From assembly GCF_021347895.1 (NCBI RefSeq), contig NC_067116.1, positions 45,938,628-46,002,627 of the forward strand: DNA of 64,000 nt, read 5' to 3'. Shown in pieces: positions 1 to 11,167 of the stretch (position 1 is its first letter; each line of letters begins with the position of its first letter). Source of the DNA: Acanthochromis polyacanthus (Eukaryota > Chordata > Actinopteri > Pomacentridae). Under the pieces are notes generated by a model that was not told the origin of the DNA, did no database searches, and saw only the letters and a program-made list of their open reading frames with translations. The position numbers and the translations under genes are program-made.

Positions 1-330
1 CGGACGCGTTCCTAGATATGCGACAATCGGCGTACGTTTGTCTGTGAATCTGAAGTCTGTCTGTCTGTCAGCAACATTACTCAAAAAAAGGACAAACGGA
101 TTCAAAAGAAATTTCAGAAGAAGTCAGAAATGACACAAGACCACCTCATTAAATTTCACAGTTATGCAGGCTTATAGTCTGGATCCACGACTTTGTTAAG
201 GATTTCCTATTGCCAGATATAGCTGCCGTCGCAGTAACCATGACAACAAGTGAACACTGTCAGTTACCTGCTGACCATCACATGATTGTGATCCTACTAC
301 AAATTGACTGTAATTTATCAGTTGGAAATC
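1..330 (+). repeat. Dispersed repeat, partial copy A (left of the satellite)
   Basis: This segment aligns by eye with 5866-6150. Both contain a run of tctg units after 'tttgtctgtgaatctg', then 'gcaacattact', a 'ggatttg/ggattc' segment, 'tagtctggat', 'aaggatttcc' and 'accatgacaaca', in the same order and orientation. The two copies differ at many positions, so the family is old. I see no open frame of note. The style resembles widespread teleost non-autonomous repeats, but I cannot name the family. Confidence 0.55.
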
Positions 331-599
331 ATACAAGGAAACAAATGATTAAACTGTGGGGTGTTCTGAGTCCATCAATTCTCTTTGCTCGCTACATATT
401 TAGGTCATATATGTCACAAACACCAGCCAGACGTGGTGAAGCTCCTGATGTTTTACAAAGCCTTTCTTTATGTTCAGCAGTCAGCCTTATTTTGAACACA
501 AAATCGCTTTTCTACACTTCACTCATTTTTTCAGGAAACACTGTAAGAGCTTGTCCCTATTCCAGCTGCTTCTGAGTTTATACACATCCGCTGCTAGTG
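331..599. other. Unassigned AT-rich stretch
   Basis: No splice-flanked coding segment, RNA gene or clear repeat is visible. The open frame over 210-575 has no recognisable domain and overlaps the dispersed repeat, so I do not call it a gene. Confidence 0.4.
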
Positions 600-1550
600 T
601 GGAATGTGTAAAACACGTCATACTTTAGTATGTCGTCCAAAAACGTGAAAAAAAACGTCACAGTTAGTATGTTGCCCAAAAAGTGACCAAAAACGTCATA
701 GTTTAGTATGTCGCCCAAAATGTGAAAAAAACGTCACAGTTTTAGTATGTCGTCCAAAATGTTTAAAAACATCATAGTTTAGTATGTCGTCCAAATGTGA
801 CAAAACATCATAGTTTAGTATGTCGTCCAAAATGTGACAAAAACGTCATAGTTTAGTATGTCGCCCAAAAAGTGACCAAAACGTCATAGTTTAGTATGTC
901 GTCCAAAAAAGTGACCAAAAACGTCATAGTTTAGTATGTCGGTCCAAAAAAGTGACCAAAAACGTCATAGTTTAGTATGTCGTCCAAAAAGTGACCAAAA
1001 CGTTACAGTCTAGTATGTTGTCCAAAATGTTTAAAAAACGTCATAGTTTAGTATGTCGTCCAAAATGTGACCAAAAACGTTATAGCTTAGTATGTCTTAC
1101 AAAATGTGTGAAAAAATGTCATAGTTTAGTATGTCGTCCAAAATGTGACCAAAACGTCATAGTTTAGTATGTCGTCCAAGAGCATGACCAAAAAATGTCA
1201 TAGTTTAATTAATATGTCGTCCAAAATGTGGAAAAACGTCACAGTTTAATTAATATGTCGTCCAAAATGTGAAAAAAAACGTCACAGTTTAGTATGTTGT
1301 CCAAAATGTGAACAAAAACGTTATAGTTTAGTATGTCGTCCAAAATGTGACCAAAAATGTCATAGTTTAGTATGTCGTCCATAATGTGGAAAAAATGTCT
1401 TACTTTAGTATGTCGTCCAAAATAAGAACAAAAACATCATAGTTAGTATGTTGTCCAAGGCATGACCAAAAACTTTATAGTTTAGTATGGCGTCCAAAAT
1501 GTGGAAAAAACGTCATAGTTTAGTATGTCATCAAAAACGTGACCAACAAC

Positions 1551-1979
1551 CTTTTATCGATTATATAAAGAAAAAATAAATAAACTGTTGACTGCACAGG
1601 TATGTCTTCCTACATACTGTACCTCTGTAACTTATATTCTGTTTTCAGTTTGGAATGCTACATTCCTCCTCATTCATTGTCCTTAACACAAGTCTGCCTG
1701 GAATCAATTTTATGGACTTTACACCTGGATCCTCAACGTATTCTAAGACTTATAATATTTTATGGACATCCCCTACGAATTATGTTTTGGTCTGGCATGA
1801 ACTCTGACCTTCTGGCCTTCCTTTATTGTACTGTCTGGCGGTGCATATAAATGTATGTGTGTATACATATATATATATATATATTTTTTGTTTGTTTGTT
1901 TGTTTGTTTGATATTGTATGTCTCTTGTTCTGTAAAGCAAAAAGTTCATTAATAAAATTATATAAAAGGCAAAAAAAAA
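1551..1979 (+). mobile_element. Retroposon-like insert in satellite, copy 1
   Basis: The insert begins 'cttttatcgattatataaag' and ends with an aataaa-like signal and a poly(A) run. It is flanked by 'aaaacgtgaccaacaac' (about 1534-1550) and 'aaaacgtgatcaacaac' (about 1979-1995), which looks like a target-site duplication of about 17 bp. It carries internal (ta)n and (tttg)n runs. A poly(A) tail plus a long duplication is the signature of LINE-machinery retroposition. It could be a 5'-truncated LINE 3' end or a processed transcript copy. No coding similarity is recognisable. Confidence 0.6.
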
Positions 1980-2685
1980 AAACGTGATCAACAACGTCAT
2001 AGTTTAGTGTGTCGTCCAAAATGTGACCAAAAACGTTACAGTCTAGTATGTCGTCCAAAATGTGAAAAAACGTCATAGTTTAGTATGTCGTCCAAAATGT
2101 GACAAAAACATCATAGTTTAGTATGTCGTCCAAAATGTGACAAAAACGTCATAGTTTAGTATGTCGTCCAAAATGTGACAAAAACGTCATAGTTTAGTAT
2201 GTCGTCCAAAATGTGAAAAAAACGTCATAGTTTAGTATGTCGCCCAAAAAGTGACCAAAAACGTCATAGTTTAGTATGTCGCCCAAAAGTGACCAAAAAC
2301 GTCATAGTTTAGTATGTCGTCCAAAAAGTGACCAAAAACGTTACAGTCTAGTATGTCGTCCAAAATGTTTAAAAAACCTCATAGTTTAGTATGTCGTCCA
2401 AAATGTGACAAAAACATCATAGTTTAGTATGTCGTCCAAAATGTGACAAAAACGTCATAGTTTAGTATGTCGTCCAAAATGTGAAAAAAACGTCATAGTT
2501 TAGTATGTCGCCCAAAAAGTGACCAAAAACGTCATAGTTTAGTATGTCGCCCAAAAAGTGACCAAAAACGTCACAGTTTAGTATGTCGTCCAAAAAGTGA
2601 CCAAAAACGTTACAGTCTAGTATGTCGTCCAAAATGTTTAAAAAACGTCATAGTTTAGTATGTCATCAAAAACGTGACCAACAAC

Positions 2686-3113
2686 CTTTTATCGATTATA
2701 TAAAGAAAAAATAAATAAACTGTTGACTGCACAGGTATGTCTTCCTACATACTGTACCTCTGTAACTTATATTCTGTTTTCAGTTTGGAATGCTACATTC
2801 CTCCTCATTCATTGTCCTTAACACAAGTCTGCCTGGAATCAATTTTATGGACTTTACACCTGGATCCTCAACGTATTCTAAGACTTATAATATTTTATGG
2901 ACATCCCCTACGAATTATGTTTTTGGTCTGGCATGAACTCTGACCTTCTGGCCTTCCTTTATTGTACTGTCTGGCGGTGCATATAAATGTATGTGTGTAT
3001 ACATATATATATATATATTTTTGTTTGTTTGTTTGTTTGTTTGATATTGTATGTCTCTTGTTCTGTAAAGCAAAAAGTTCATTAATAAAATTATATAAAA
3101 GGCAAAAAAAAAA
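2686..3113 (+). mobile_element. Retroposon-like insert in satellite, copy 2
   Basis: It is near-identical to the insert at 1551-1979, with the same start, same internal landmarks (acctctgtaacttatattc, ggacatcccctacg), same poly(A) end and same flanking pair (about 2669-2685 and 3113-3129). Identical junctions mean it was copied with its satellite surroundings and was not inserted independently. Confidence 0.6.
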
Positions 3114-5325
3114 AAACGTGATCAACAACGTCATAGTTTAGTGTGTCGTCCAAAATGTGACCAAAAACGTTACAGTCTAGTATGTCGTCCAAAATGTGAA
3201 AAAAACGTCATAGTTTAGTATGTCGTCCAAAATGTGACAAAAACATCATAGTTTAGTATGTCGTCCAAAATGTGACAAAAACGTCATAGTTTAGTATGTC
3301 GTCCAAATGTGAAAAAAACGTCATAGTTTAGTATGTCGCCCAAAAAGTGACCAAAAACGTCATAGTTTAGTATGTCGTCCAAAAAGTGACCAAAAAACGT
3401 CATAGTTTAGTATGTCGTCCAAAAAGTGACCAAAAACGTTACAGTCTAGTATGTCGTCCAAAATGTGACAAAAACATCATAGTTTAGTATGTCGTCCAAA
3501 ATGTGACAAAAACGTCATAGTTTAGTATGTCGTCCAAAATGTGACAAAAACGTCATAGTTTAGTATGTCGTCCAAAATGTGACAAAAACGTCATAGTTTA
3601 GTATGTCGTCCAAAATGTGAAAAAAACGTCATAGTTTAGTATGTCGCCCAAAAAGTGACCAAAAACGTCATAGTTTAGTATGTCGCCCAAAAAGTGACCA
3701 AAAACGTCACAGTTTAGTATGTCGTCCAAAAAGTGACCAAAAACGTTACAGTCTAGTATGTCGTCCAAAATGTTTAAAAAACGTCATAGTTTAGTATGTC
3801 GTCCAAAATGTGACAAAAACATCATAGTTTAGTATGTCGTCCAAAATGTGACAAAAACGTCATAGTTTAGTATGTCGTCCAAAATGTGAAAAAAACGTCA
3901 TAGTTTAGTATGTCGTCCAAAAAGTGACCAAAAACGTTACAGTCTAGTATGTCGTCCAAAATGTGACAAAAACGTCATAGTTTAGTATGTCGTCCAAAAT
4001 GTGAAAAAAACGTCATAGTTTAGTATGTCGCCCAAAAAGTGACCAAAAACGTCATAGTTTAGTATGTCGCCCAAAAAGTGACCAAAAACGTCACAGTTTA
4101 GTATGTCGTCCAAAAAGTGACCAAAAACGTTACAGTCTAGTATGTCGTCCAAAATGTTTAAAAAACGTCATAGTTTAGTATGTCGTCCAAAATGTGACAA
4201 AAACGTCATAGTTTAGTATGTCGTCCAAAATGTGACAAAAACGTCATAGTTTAGTATGTCGTCCAAAATGTGAAAAAAACGTCATAGTTTAGTATGTCGC
4301 CCAAAAAGTGACCAAAAACGTCATAGTTTAGTATGTCGCCCAAAAAGTGACCAAAAACGTCATAGTTTAGTATGTCGTCCAAAAAGTGACCAAAAACGTC
4401 ATAGTTTAGTATGTCGTCCAAAACGTGGACAAAACGTCATAGTTTAGTATGTCGTCCAAAACATGGACAAAACGTCATAGTTTAGTATGTCGTCCAAAAT
4501 GTGAAAAAAACGTCATAGTTTAGTATGTCGTCCAAAACGTGGACAAAATGTCATACTTTAGTATGTCGTCCAAAATGTGAAAAAAACGTCATAGTTTAGT
4601 ATGTCGTCCAAAACGTGGACAAAACGTCATAGTTTAGTATGTCGTCCAAAATGTGAAAAAAACGTCACAGTTTAGTATGTCGTCCAAAATGTGACCAAAA
4701 ACGTTATAGCTTAGTATGTCTTACAAAATGTGTGAAAAAATGTCATAGTTTAGTATGTCGTCCAAAATGTCAAAAAACGTCATAGTTTAGTATGTCGTCC
4801 AAAATGTGTGAAAAAATGTCATACTTTAGTATGTTGTCAAAACATGACCAAAAACGTCATACTTTAGTATGTCGTCCAAAATGTGACCAAAACGTCATAG
4901 TTTAGTATGTCGTCCAAAATGTGACCAAAACGTCATAGTTTAGTATGTCGTCCAAAGCATGACCAAAAAATGTCATAGTTTAATTAATATGTCGTGCAAA
5001 ATGTGGAAAAAACGTCAGTTTAATTAATATGTCGTCCAAAATGTGAAAAAAACGTCACAGTTTAGTATGTTGTCCAAAATGTGAACAAAAACGTTATAGT
5101 TTAGTATGTCGTCCAAAATGTGACCAAAAATGTCATAGTTTAGTATGTCGTCCATAATGTGGAAAAAATGTCTTACTTTTAGTATGTCGTCCAAAATAAG
5201 AACAAAAACATCATAGTTTAGTATGTTGTCCAAGGCATGACCAAAAACTTTATAGTTTAGTATGGCGTCCAAAATGTGGAAAAAACGTCATAGTTTAGTA
5301 TGTCATCAAAAACGTGACCAACAAC

Positions 5326-5752
5326 CTTTTATCGATTATATAAAGAAAAAATAAATAAACTGTTGACTGCACAGGTATGTCTTCCTACATACTGTACCTC
5401 TGTAACTTATATTCTGTTTTCAGTTTGGAATGCTACATTCCTCCTCATTCATTGTCCTTAACACAAGTCTGCCTGGAATCAATTTTATGGACTTTACACC
5501 TGGATCCTCAACGTATTCTAAGACTTATAATATTTTATGGACATCCCCTACGAATTATGTTTTTGGTCTGGCATGAACTCTGACCTTCTGGCCTTCCTTT
5601 ATTGTACTGTCTGGCGGTGCATATAAATGTATGTGTGTATACATATATATATATATATATTTTTTGTTTGTTTGTTTGTTTGATATTGTATGTCTCTTGT
5701 TCTGTAAAGCAAAAAGTTCATAAATAAAATTATATAAAAGGCAAAAAAAAAA
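5326..5752 (+). mobile_element. Retroposon-like insert in satellite, copy 3
   Basis: This is the third copy of the same insert, again bounded by 'aaaacgtgaccaacaac' (about 5309-5325) and 'aaaacgtgatcaacaac' (about 5751-5767). It differs from the others mainly in the lengths of its (ta)n and (tttg)n runs and one base near the aataaa signal. Confidence 0.6.
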
Positions 5753-5865
5753 AACGTGATCAACAACGTCATAGTTTAGTGTGTCGTCCAAAACTTGTAA
5801 AAAAAGTAATAGTTTAGTACGTCGTCCAAAATGTGTAAAAATGTCATAATTACTCTGCCAAGAAA

Positions 5866-6150
5866 CGCGGGGGAATTACGTGACAATTGGCTTACTTTTG
5901 TCTGTGAATCTGTCTATCTGTCTGTTTGCAACATTACTTAAAAATGGACCAGCGGATTTGCATGAAATTTTCCGGGATGGTCAGAAATCACACATGGACC
6001 TCTTCATTAGATTTTGGCAGTGATGTGACTTATAGTCTGGATACACGAATATGATAAGGATTTCCCATTGTGAGATATAGCGGCCAGCACAGCGTCACTG
6101 TTACCATGACAACAACCAGTCGCCTACTGATGATCACATGATTGCGGTGG
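5866..6150 (+). repeat. Dispersed repeat, partial copy B (right of the satellite)
   Basis: This copy matches the segment at 1-330 in order and orientation ('cttttgtctgtgaatctg', 'gcaacattactta', 'gacttatagtctggatacacg', 'gataaggatttccca', 'accatgacaacaa', 'gatcacatgattg'). The satellite array therefore sits between two partial copies of one repeat family. It passes directly into the palindrome at 6145. Confidence 0.55.
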
Positions 6151-6530
6151 GTGAGTGTCTCCACGTATTTCTGGCTCTAAACGGGAGGTCTCAGTGCTCC
6201 ATTGCGGGGCTGTCAGCCTTTAGTACAGCGATTAGACGTTAGTTAGCTCCATTGCTAACGGCAGTTGCCCAGGTGGACTGACCAGAATCGGCCCAGAAGC
6301 CCAGCGTGTCTACACCCCATGGACTTGAAATGTACCCCTAATTATAGAATCACTCTTAAACTCCCTGTCAGATTCACTGGAGTAGACACGCTGGGCTTCT
6401 GGGCCGATTCCGGTCAGTCCACCTGGGCAACTGCCGTTAGCAATGGAGCTAACTAACGTCTAATCACTGTACTAAAGGCTGACAGCCCCCCCGTTTAGAG
6501 CCAGAAATACGTGGAGACACTCACCCACCG
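6145..6530. repeat. Long imperfect palindrome (inverted repeat arms ~150-169 bp)
   Basis: The left arm (6145-6313) reads 'cggtgggtgagtgtctccac' through 'cccagcgtgtctac'. The right arm (6382-6530) is its reverse complement with very few mismatches. The left arm has about 20 extra bases near 6183-6205 (aggtctcagtgctcc). The loop is about 68 bp. The DNA could fold into a very stable hairpin. It may be the core of a foldback or MITE-like element. No target duplication was identified. Confidence 0.8.
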
Positions 6531-6930
6531 GCAGTTGGAGATCCGGGCTCGGTTCTGTGTGTGTTCGGCGGAGCTGCAGAACAGCGGCAGCAACATCAAA
6601 GTGGCTCCAGCCGACTGTGCCCACGTGGGGGGGGTTCTTGCTGTCGCAGTCAGCCAATCATAGGGAGGTTGTGGCGAGCACTGGTATCCGCCCACAAAGG
6701 GTCAAAAGTCTTCTCCCCGCGTTCGTAAATCAGAGCTGCACGGATAATTATGGCACCATACACGGACGAGTAGCAATGTCTCCACGCGCGTAAGAGGCTC
6801 CTCGTGCGCGGAGACATTGCCACGCGCACGCAGAGTGTTTTTTGCGCCCGTGGAGACTTTTTTCCGCTCGCGCGGGGTACGTGTTTCACGTGCATGAGAG
6901 AGTGTTGCGCGCGCGTGACTTTTGACCCAA
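6531..6930. other. CpG-rich tract with a second hairpin
   Basis: The base composition shifts sharply to GC-rich with many CpG dinucleotides (cacgcgcgtaagagg, cgcgcgcgtgac). An inverted pair, 'gcaatgtctccacgcgcg' (about 6772-6789) and 'cgtgcgcggagacattgc' (about 6813-6830), would form a hairpin. It could be a CpG island or simply part of the adjacent repeat. No exon is recognised, so I do not call a promoter. Confidence 0.4.
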
Positions 6931-7307
6931 ATTTGACGCCATAGTTTCTGAGTTTTTCTTTCTATCCTGAATTTTCGAACTTTTCTGCGGAGTCTTCCTC
7001 ATGTAAAGAAACCGCTTCTTAGATAAACACTTCCTGTGCTGCTGGAATGGTGCCAATAATAAAAGCCCGTCACATAAAAAACACCTTCAAAATAAAAGCA
7101 GGAAGGGAACGACTATTTTAACATTAGCAAAACAAAGCCTTACAAAATGTGATGAATAGTAATTTACACATATGTAGGTCACGCGATTCAGTGTCCGTAC
7201 ATAACGTACACATGAATGCCTGTGCTCAGCCAGCGCAAGGTCATTTTCTTTGTGGATACATCTATATTAAGTGGCCACATTCTATGTTGCCGTGATTTCT
7301 AATCATC

Positions 7308-7330
7308 AATAATAATAATAATAATAATAT
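7308..7330 (+). repeat. (AAT)n microsatellite
   Basis: A run of aat/ata trinucleotides occurs in the spacer before the first visible rnf220 exon. Confidence 0.8.
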
Positions 7331-7451
7331 ACTGCATTTCTACAAAAATATGCTGCATTTCTAACAATGTCATATGGAGGAATGAACAGCCTGTGGAGTA
7401 CTGCGCTCTGAGTGCTTTTCTTGTTATACATGTGTTTGTGTGTTTTTATCA

Positions 7452-7480
<29 letters not shown>
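7452..7480 (+). repeat. (TA)n microsatellite
   Basis: An at/ta dinucleotide run ends about 25 bp before the splice acceptor of the first visible rnf220 exon. Confidence 0.85.
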
Positions 7481-7489
<9 letters not shown>

Positions 7490-7504
7490 TGCGTGTGTGT
7501 TCAG

Positions 7505-9398
7505 GCTCTCTGAGGACGCCACGCCGACGACGCTGGACGCACTGAAAGCTCGGATACGAGATCTGGAGAAGCAGCTGTCTAAAGGAGACCGGTTTAAATG
7601 CCTCATCTGCATGGTAAGAACGAAGACAAAACAAATCAGCAGAGACACAACCGAGGCTTACTGCAGGGATTTATGGTCATAAATCTGATTTACTCTTTAA
7701 TCTGAGTATAAATATGACACAATATTTACTGTATGTGATGATATCTGGATCTGTTATGTTTATTTGTTCAGTTTTCACTTTTTTACTCTAATATCGGAAA
7801 AATTAAAGAAATTGGGTTTTTTAATGGCAACTAATTTACCTGCAGACTCTCTTAATCATTAGTTTACATGAAAGCACACTGTGTGTCAGTTCTATATCAT
7901 GTTAAAATATAATAATATAAAATACTAATCTGACATCAAATATACTGGACTGAGTAAAACAACGATTAAATCACATCAGATTTACTTAAATAGCAAGTTT
8001 TAAACAACCAGCATTGGCCAGAAGTGCTGCTCATGTAATCAGAATAAAACTAGTAAAATCCAAATTTAAAGCAAACCAAAACAGAATAAAATCACTCAAT
8101 CAGGCAAACCAGGATGGCAGCTTGTAAAATAAATATTTTAAAAATAAATGTGAAATTTTAAGACCATTAAAAGCAGAAGTCACTAAAAACACGTACGTTT
8201 AATATATTTTTTGTATTATTATTATTCATATCAATGAAGGAGGAGAGATTGATTTAAAGCTTTACAGCTGCTTCTGCAAAGTCCTGAAAATGATTTAATT
8301 CTAGTTTTATTCTACTTTATGACCTAGGTTATTCTATCTTTATAGTGTTTTTTAATATTTATGTCTTATTGTTATTGCACTGCATATCCTGAATGAACAT
8401 GTGATTAATAAAACTCTTAAATCTTGAATCTCGTTCTGCATTTACTAGTCAGTTAATTATTTAATTGATCTACAGGAAACGAATCAACAACATTTAACAG
8501 TTAATTGTTTAATAGTTTATTATCAAAATTGCCTCATGTTTAATGAGTCCAGCTCTTTAGATGTGAGAATTTGCTGCTTTTCTGCTTTTTTTGGGATAAA
8601 CATTTTAAAAATTCACTAGATTTGTGAAGTTGTTCAAGATGCTATTCAAAACTATGACTACGGTCACTGAAAACGTGATTTTCTCTAATTTTTTTTACTT
8701 TTCATGGAGTGAATATCAACTGATTAACACAGAAAAAGCCGTGATGAAAATAATAATTAATTGCAACTTGATTCAGGATCTTAAATCTCCCTTCAGCTGT
8801 AATTTCTGGTGTTCTTTTTGAACTTTAAGCCCTCAATTGCAGCAAAAATACATAATAAAAACAAATAAAACTCTGTTTCCAACTCGATCTCTGCACAAAT
8901 CTGATGCTGACTCCGTACATTCGTCTAAAATAGACAAGTAGAAGATAATTTTAGATTAATTTTGACTCACTTAAGAAATGCTGAAGTAATATCTATTAAA
9001 ACTAATGTGTAATAACAGAATTGTTGCTCTTTTCCTCCAGTTTAGAGGCTTCTAAGTCGTTGATTTCATTCCAGCATCTCTTTCCGTTAAAGCCCTTCTT
9101 GTAGTTTAACGTGGACATCTAGTGGCAGCTGTTGGTACTGCAGCTCAGATCTCACCTGTGTTTGTTTTTCAGGACACCTACACGACTCCGCTCACCTCCA
9201 TCCAGTGCTGGCACGTTCACTGTGAGGAGTGTTGGCTCCGGACGCTGGTAAAAAGGCAGATTTATGTGAAAATTGACACAAAAAATCAAGTAAAATGTGT
9301 TTAACGTCTGAATTCTGCGTTTCCAGGGAGCGAAGAAGTTGTGTCCTCAGTGCAACACCATCACCTCACCTGGAGACCTGCGGAGGGTTTACCTGTGA
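7505..9398 (+). CDS. rnf220: RNF220-type RING E3 ubiquitin ligase, last three coding exons
   Basis: Three exons splice in phase: 7505-7613 (acceptor cag, donor gtaaga), 9173-9247 and 9327-9398 (stop TGA). They encode a short coiled segment (DALKARIRDLEKQL) followed by a C-terminal RING finger. Its ligands are visible as CLIC, CWHVHCEEC and CPQC, and the protein ends DLRRVYL. The CWHVHCEECW stretch and the RING placed at the extreme C-terminus match RNF220, an E3 ligase known for ubiquitinating and stabilising pathway factors such as Sin3B and beta-catenin. The gene is 5'-partial; earlier exons lie outside the window. The AT-rich intron 7614-9172 holds nothing else recognisable. Whether this is the a or b paralogue cannot be told here. 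Confidence 0.88.
7614..9172. other. rnf220 intron, no other feature seen
   Basis: AT-rich sequence lies between two in-phase RING exons. No conserved exon, structured RNA or clear transposon end is visible. Confidence 0.6.
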
Positions 9399-9800
9399 TC
9401 TGTTTCAGGTGGATGAGTGGGCAGCTGGCCTGTCCATCACCGTCCTCCTCCTCACCGTCCTCCTCCTCCTTCCTGTACAGAACTTCCTGCTGCAGATCAG
9501 AGGAAACATCTGAACTCAGAGCTCAGGCAACGGGATAATATTTATCACTTTTCTAATCCTTTTGTCTGTTTTATGGGGGGAAATTTGAACTGCAAAGCAC
9601 ATGTACATAGTTTGGTGTATGTCTGGAGTGGCGTGTGTGTAGAAGTGGATTTACTGTACAGAGTTGTCTTTATCGGTTTTAGCTCTGGTAGAAACACGCA
9701 GTAATCTCATCCCTTTGTTTTCCTCATCCATGTGTTTTCTTTGTACAGGAGCATTAAATCTGATTTTATCAGCGTTACTACAATAAAAAAAATGTGTGTC
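9399..9800 (+). other. rnf220: rnf220 3' UTR with polyadenylation signal
   Basis: The sequence follows the TGA at 9396-9398. An AATAAA lies at 9782-9787, followed by a GT-rich stretch, which suits a transcript end near 9800. Confidence 0.6.
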
Positions 9801-11040
9801 TGAAGCTTTCTGTGGTTTGTCACCTGGTGGATCCGTTTAAGAAGTGGGTCGCTGTGGGATTAGCAGGCCGAGCCCATCCACACACTAAACCCTGCTATTC
9901 TGAGCATCTAAACTCATACCAGGCACTTTAACCACACACTAAGCTGTAAAAACAAAAAAAGCAAAAATGTGCAGCTTATTGGAGTTATTTACAGAATTTT
10001 GACTGAGATGACTGAAAATATTAAAACGATCAAATCAGATCAGATTTACTTACAGAGCAAATTTAAAAACAACTGGAATTCACCAAAGTTCTGCTTGTAT
10101 TACCAGAATAAAGTGTGCAAAACACCAAGATGGGACAAAACAAGTGAATTCAAAATGTAAAATGAAATAATTGAAAAAGCTGGTGAGATCAGTTCTTCCC
10201 CATTGCAGCTCATCTTTAGTCCGCACACTAAACTTTGCTATTCTGAGTGTCTGAACTCACACCCTGACACTTAAACCACACACAGAGACGCAGCAAAACG
10301 TGCAGTTTGTTGAAGTTATTTGCAGGATATTGACTTAAACTTAGACTTTATTAATCCACAGAGGAAAATTAAATCACTACAGCAGCTCCAATATTCAATA
10401 AAGGAGTAAACAACACCCTTTGAGACAACACAGAACATTAGAGCATAAAGTGAAGGTAAAATAAGAACAGAAATGAACAGATGGATGTGCAAATGACATA
10501 AGAAGGTGTACATGTCCCATATAAGTGTTTGGATGTAGATAAGCCTCATATAATGAATGACGTTTAAAATGTAAAGTGAACACTTTTGTGAAGCGATTGT
10601 GAGGTTTATGATTTCAGTTTTCAACATGTACCTTGATGTTACTGTGAAAACACAGATAGTAAAATGTTGAACTCCTGTTTCCACCACTTCTGTGCCCTTT
10701 AGGAAGGTTTTAAACCTCCTCAGCTTCTTGAGTTTGTTGCTCAGCTGACGACAGATCCGGCTGGATTCTGCAGCTTTAGGCTCTGTGAGTAAAGTAATGA
10801 AACTTCCTTGATTGGATTGAGTTTGCACACAAGAATTTTCGTAATTATAGCAGAAAGTATTGCTCATATTTTCTGCATGTATGTCACAGTTCACTGTTCT
10901 TGCAAACTAAAACCCAGGACAGAGTCTAGGGCTCCAAACAGGAAGAAAAACACAAATAAATCTGAACAACGCCCATCATTTGCTTATGAAAATCATTTAT
11001 CTAGCAGTGACCCGTGTGGACGAGGCGGTTAAAAACAAAG
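9801..11040. other. rnf220-guk1 spacer with possible old repeat
   Basis: No supported gene lies here. The segment about 10330-10800 starts with 'cttagactttattaatccac', a motif frequent at the ends of old teleost interspersed repeats, and may be a degraded LINE or SINE tail. The 192-codon minus-strand frame at 10316-10894 has no domain signal and overlaps that tract, so I do not call it a gene. Confidence 0.35.
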
Positions 11041-11167
11041 CCAGCATGCAGCCGTGTGATTGGCCGGCGAGCTGAGAGGAGGTGGAGGTAATTCAGAGTG
11101 ACAGAGAGTCACTGGACAGAATCCATTCAGGAGCTCCACTGAAGAACCACCTGTTTATCTCTGCAAG
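11041..11167 (+). promoter_or_regulatory. guk1: Probable guk1 promoter and non-coding first exon
   Basis: A short GC-richer stretch contains 'gattggccgg', an inverted CCAAT box. It is followed by a candidate 5' UTR that ends 'ctgcaag' at 11167, against a consensus donor gtgagc. The first coding exon of guk1 begins just before its ATG at 13625 with a good acceptor, so a non-coding upstream exon is expected. The transcription start is not determined. Confidence 0.5.

Larger units (their letters stand above)
600..5850 (+). repeat. Minisatellite/satellite array, ~37-39 bp unit
   Basis: The array is a head-to-tail repeat of a unit built on 'cgtcatagtttagtatgtcg' followed by 'tccaaaatgtgaccaaaaa' and close variants (gtccaaaaagtgacc, cgcccaaaaagtg, aaatgtttaaaa, atgtggaaaaaa). 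Units vary between about 35 and 41 bp through A-run slippage. Three copies of a ~430-bp non-satellite insert interrupt the array. There is higher-order structure: the stretch with 'tatagcttagtatg' and 'gtttaattaatatg' variants near 1080-1540 recurs in the same order at 4700-5310. Short open frames inside the array are by-products of the repeat. It lies upstream of the rnf220 3' exons, probably in an intron of that gene or in spacer DNA. Confidence 0.9.

Noticed and set aside
1602..5583. Repeated 68-82 codon frame starting MSSYILYLCNLYS in three places
   Set aside because: It lies inside the three copies of the retroposon-like insert, has no domain and is truncated differently by single-base indels; it is not a gene family.
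600..5850. CRISPR-like array of regularly spaced repeats
   Set aside because: Units are contiguous variants with no unique spacers, and the host is a vertebrate.
600..5851. cAMP-response element cluster, because the satellite unit holds 'acgtca'
   Set aside because: The hexamer is simply part of the repeated unit; there is no independent sign of regulatory function.
10316..10894. 192-codon minus-strand frame between rnf220 and guk1
   Set aside because: Low-complexity AT-rich composition, overlap with a probable old repeat, and no recognisable domain or splice structure.
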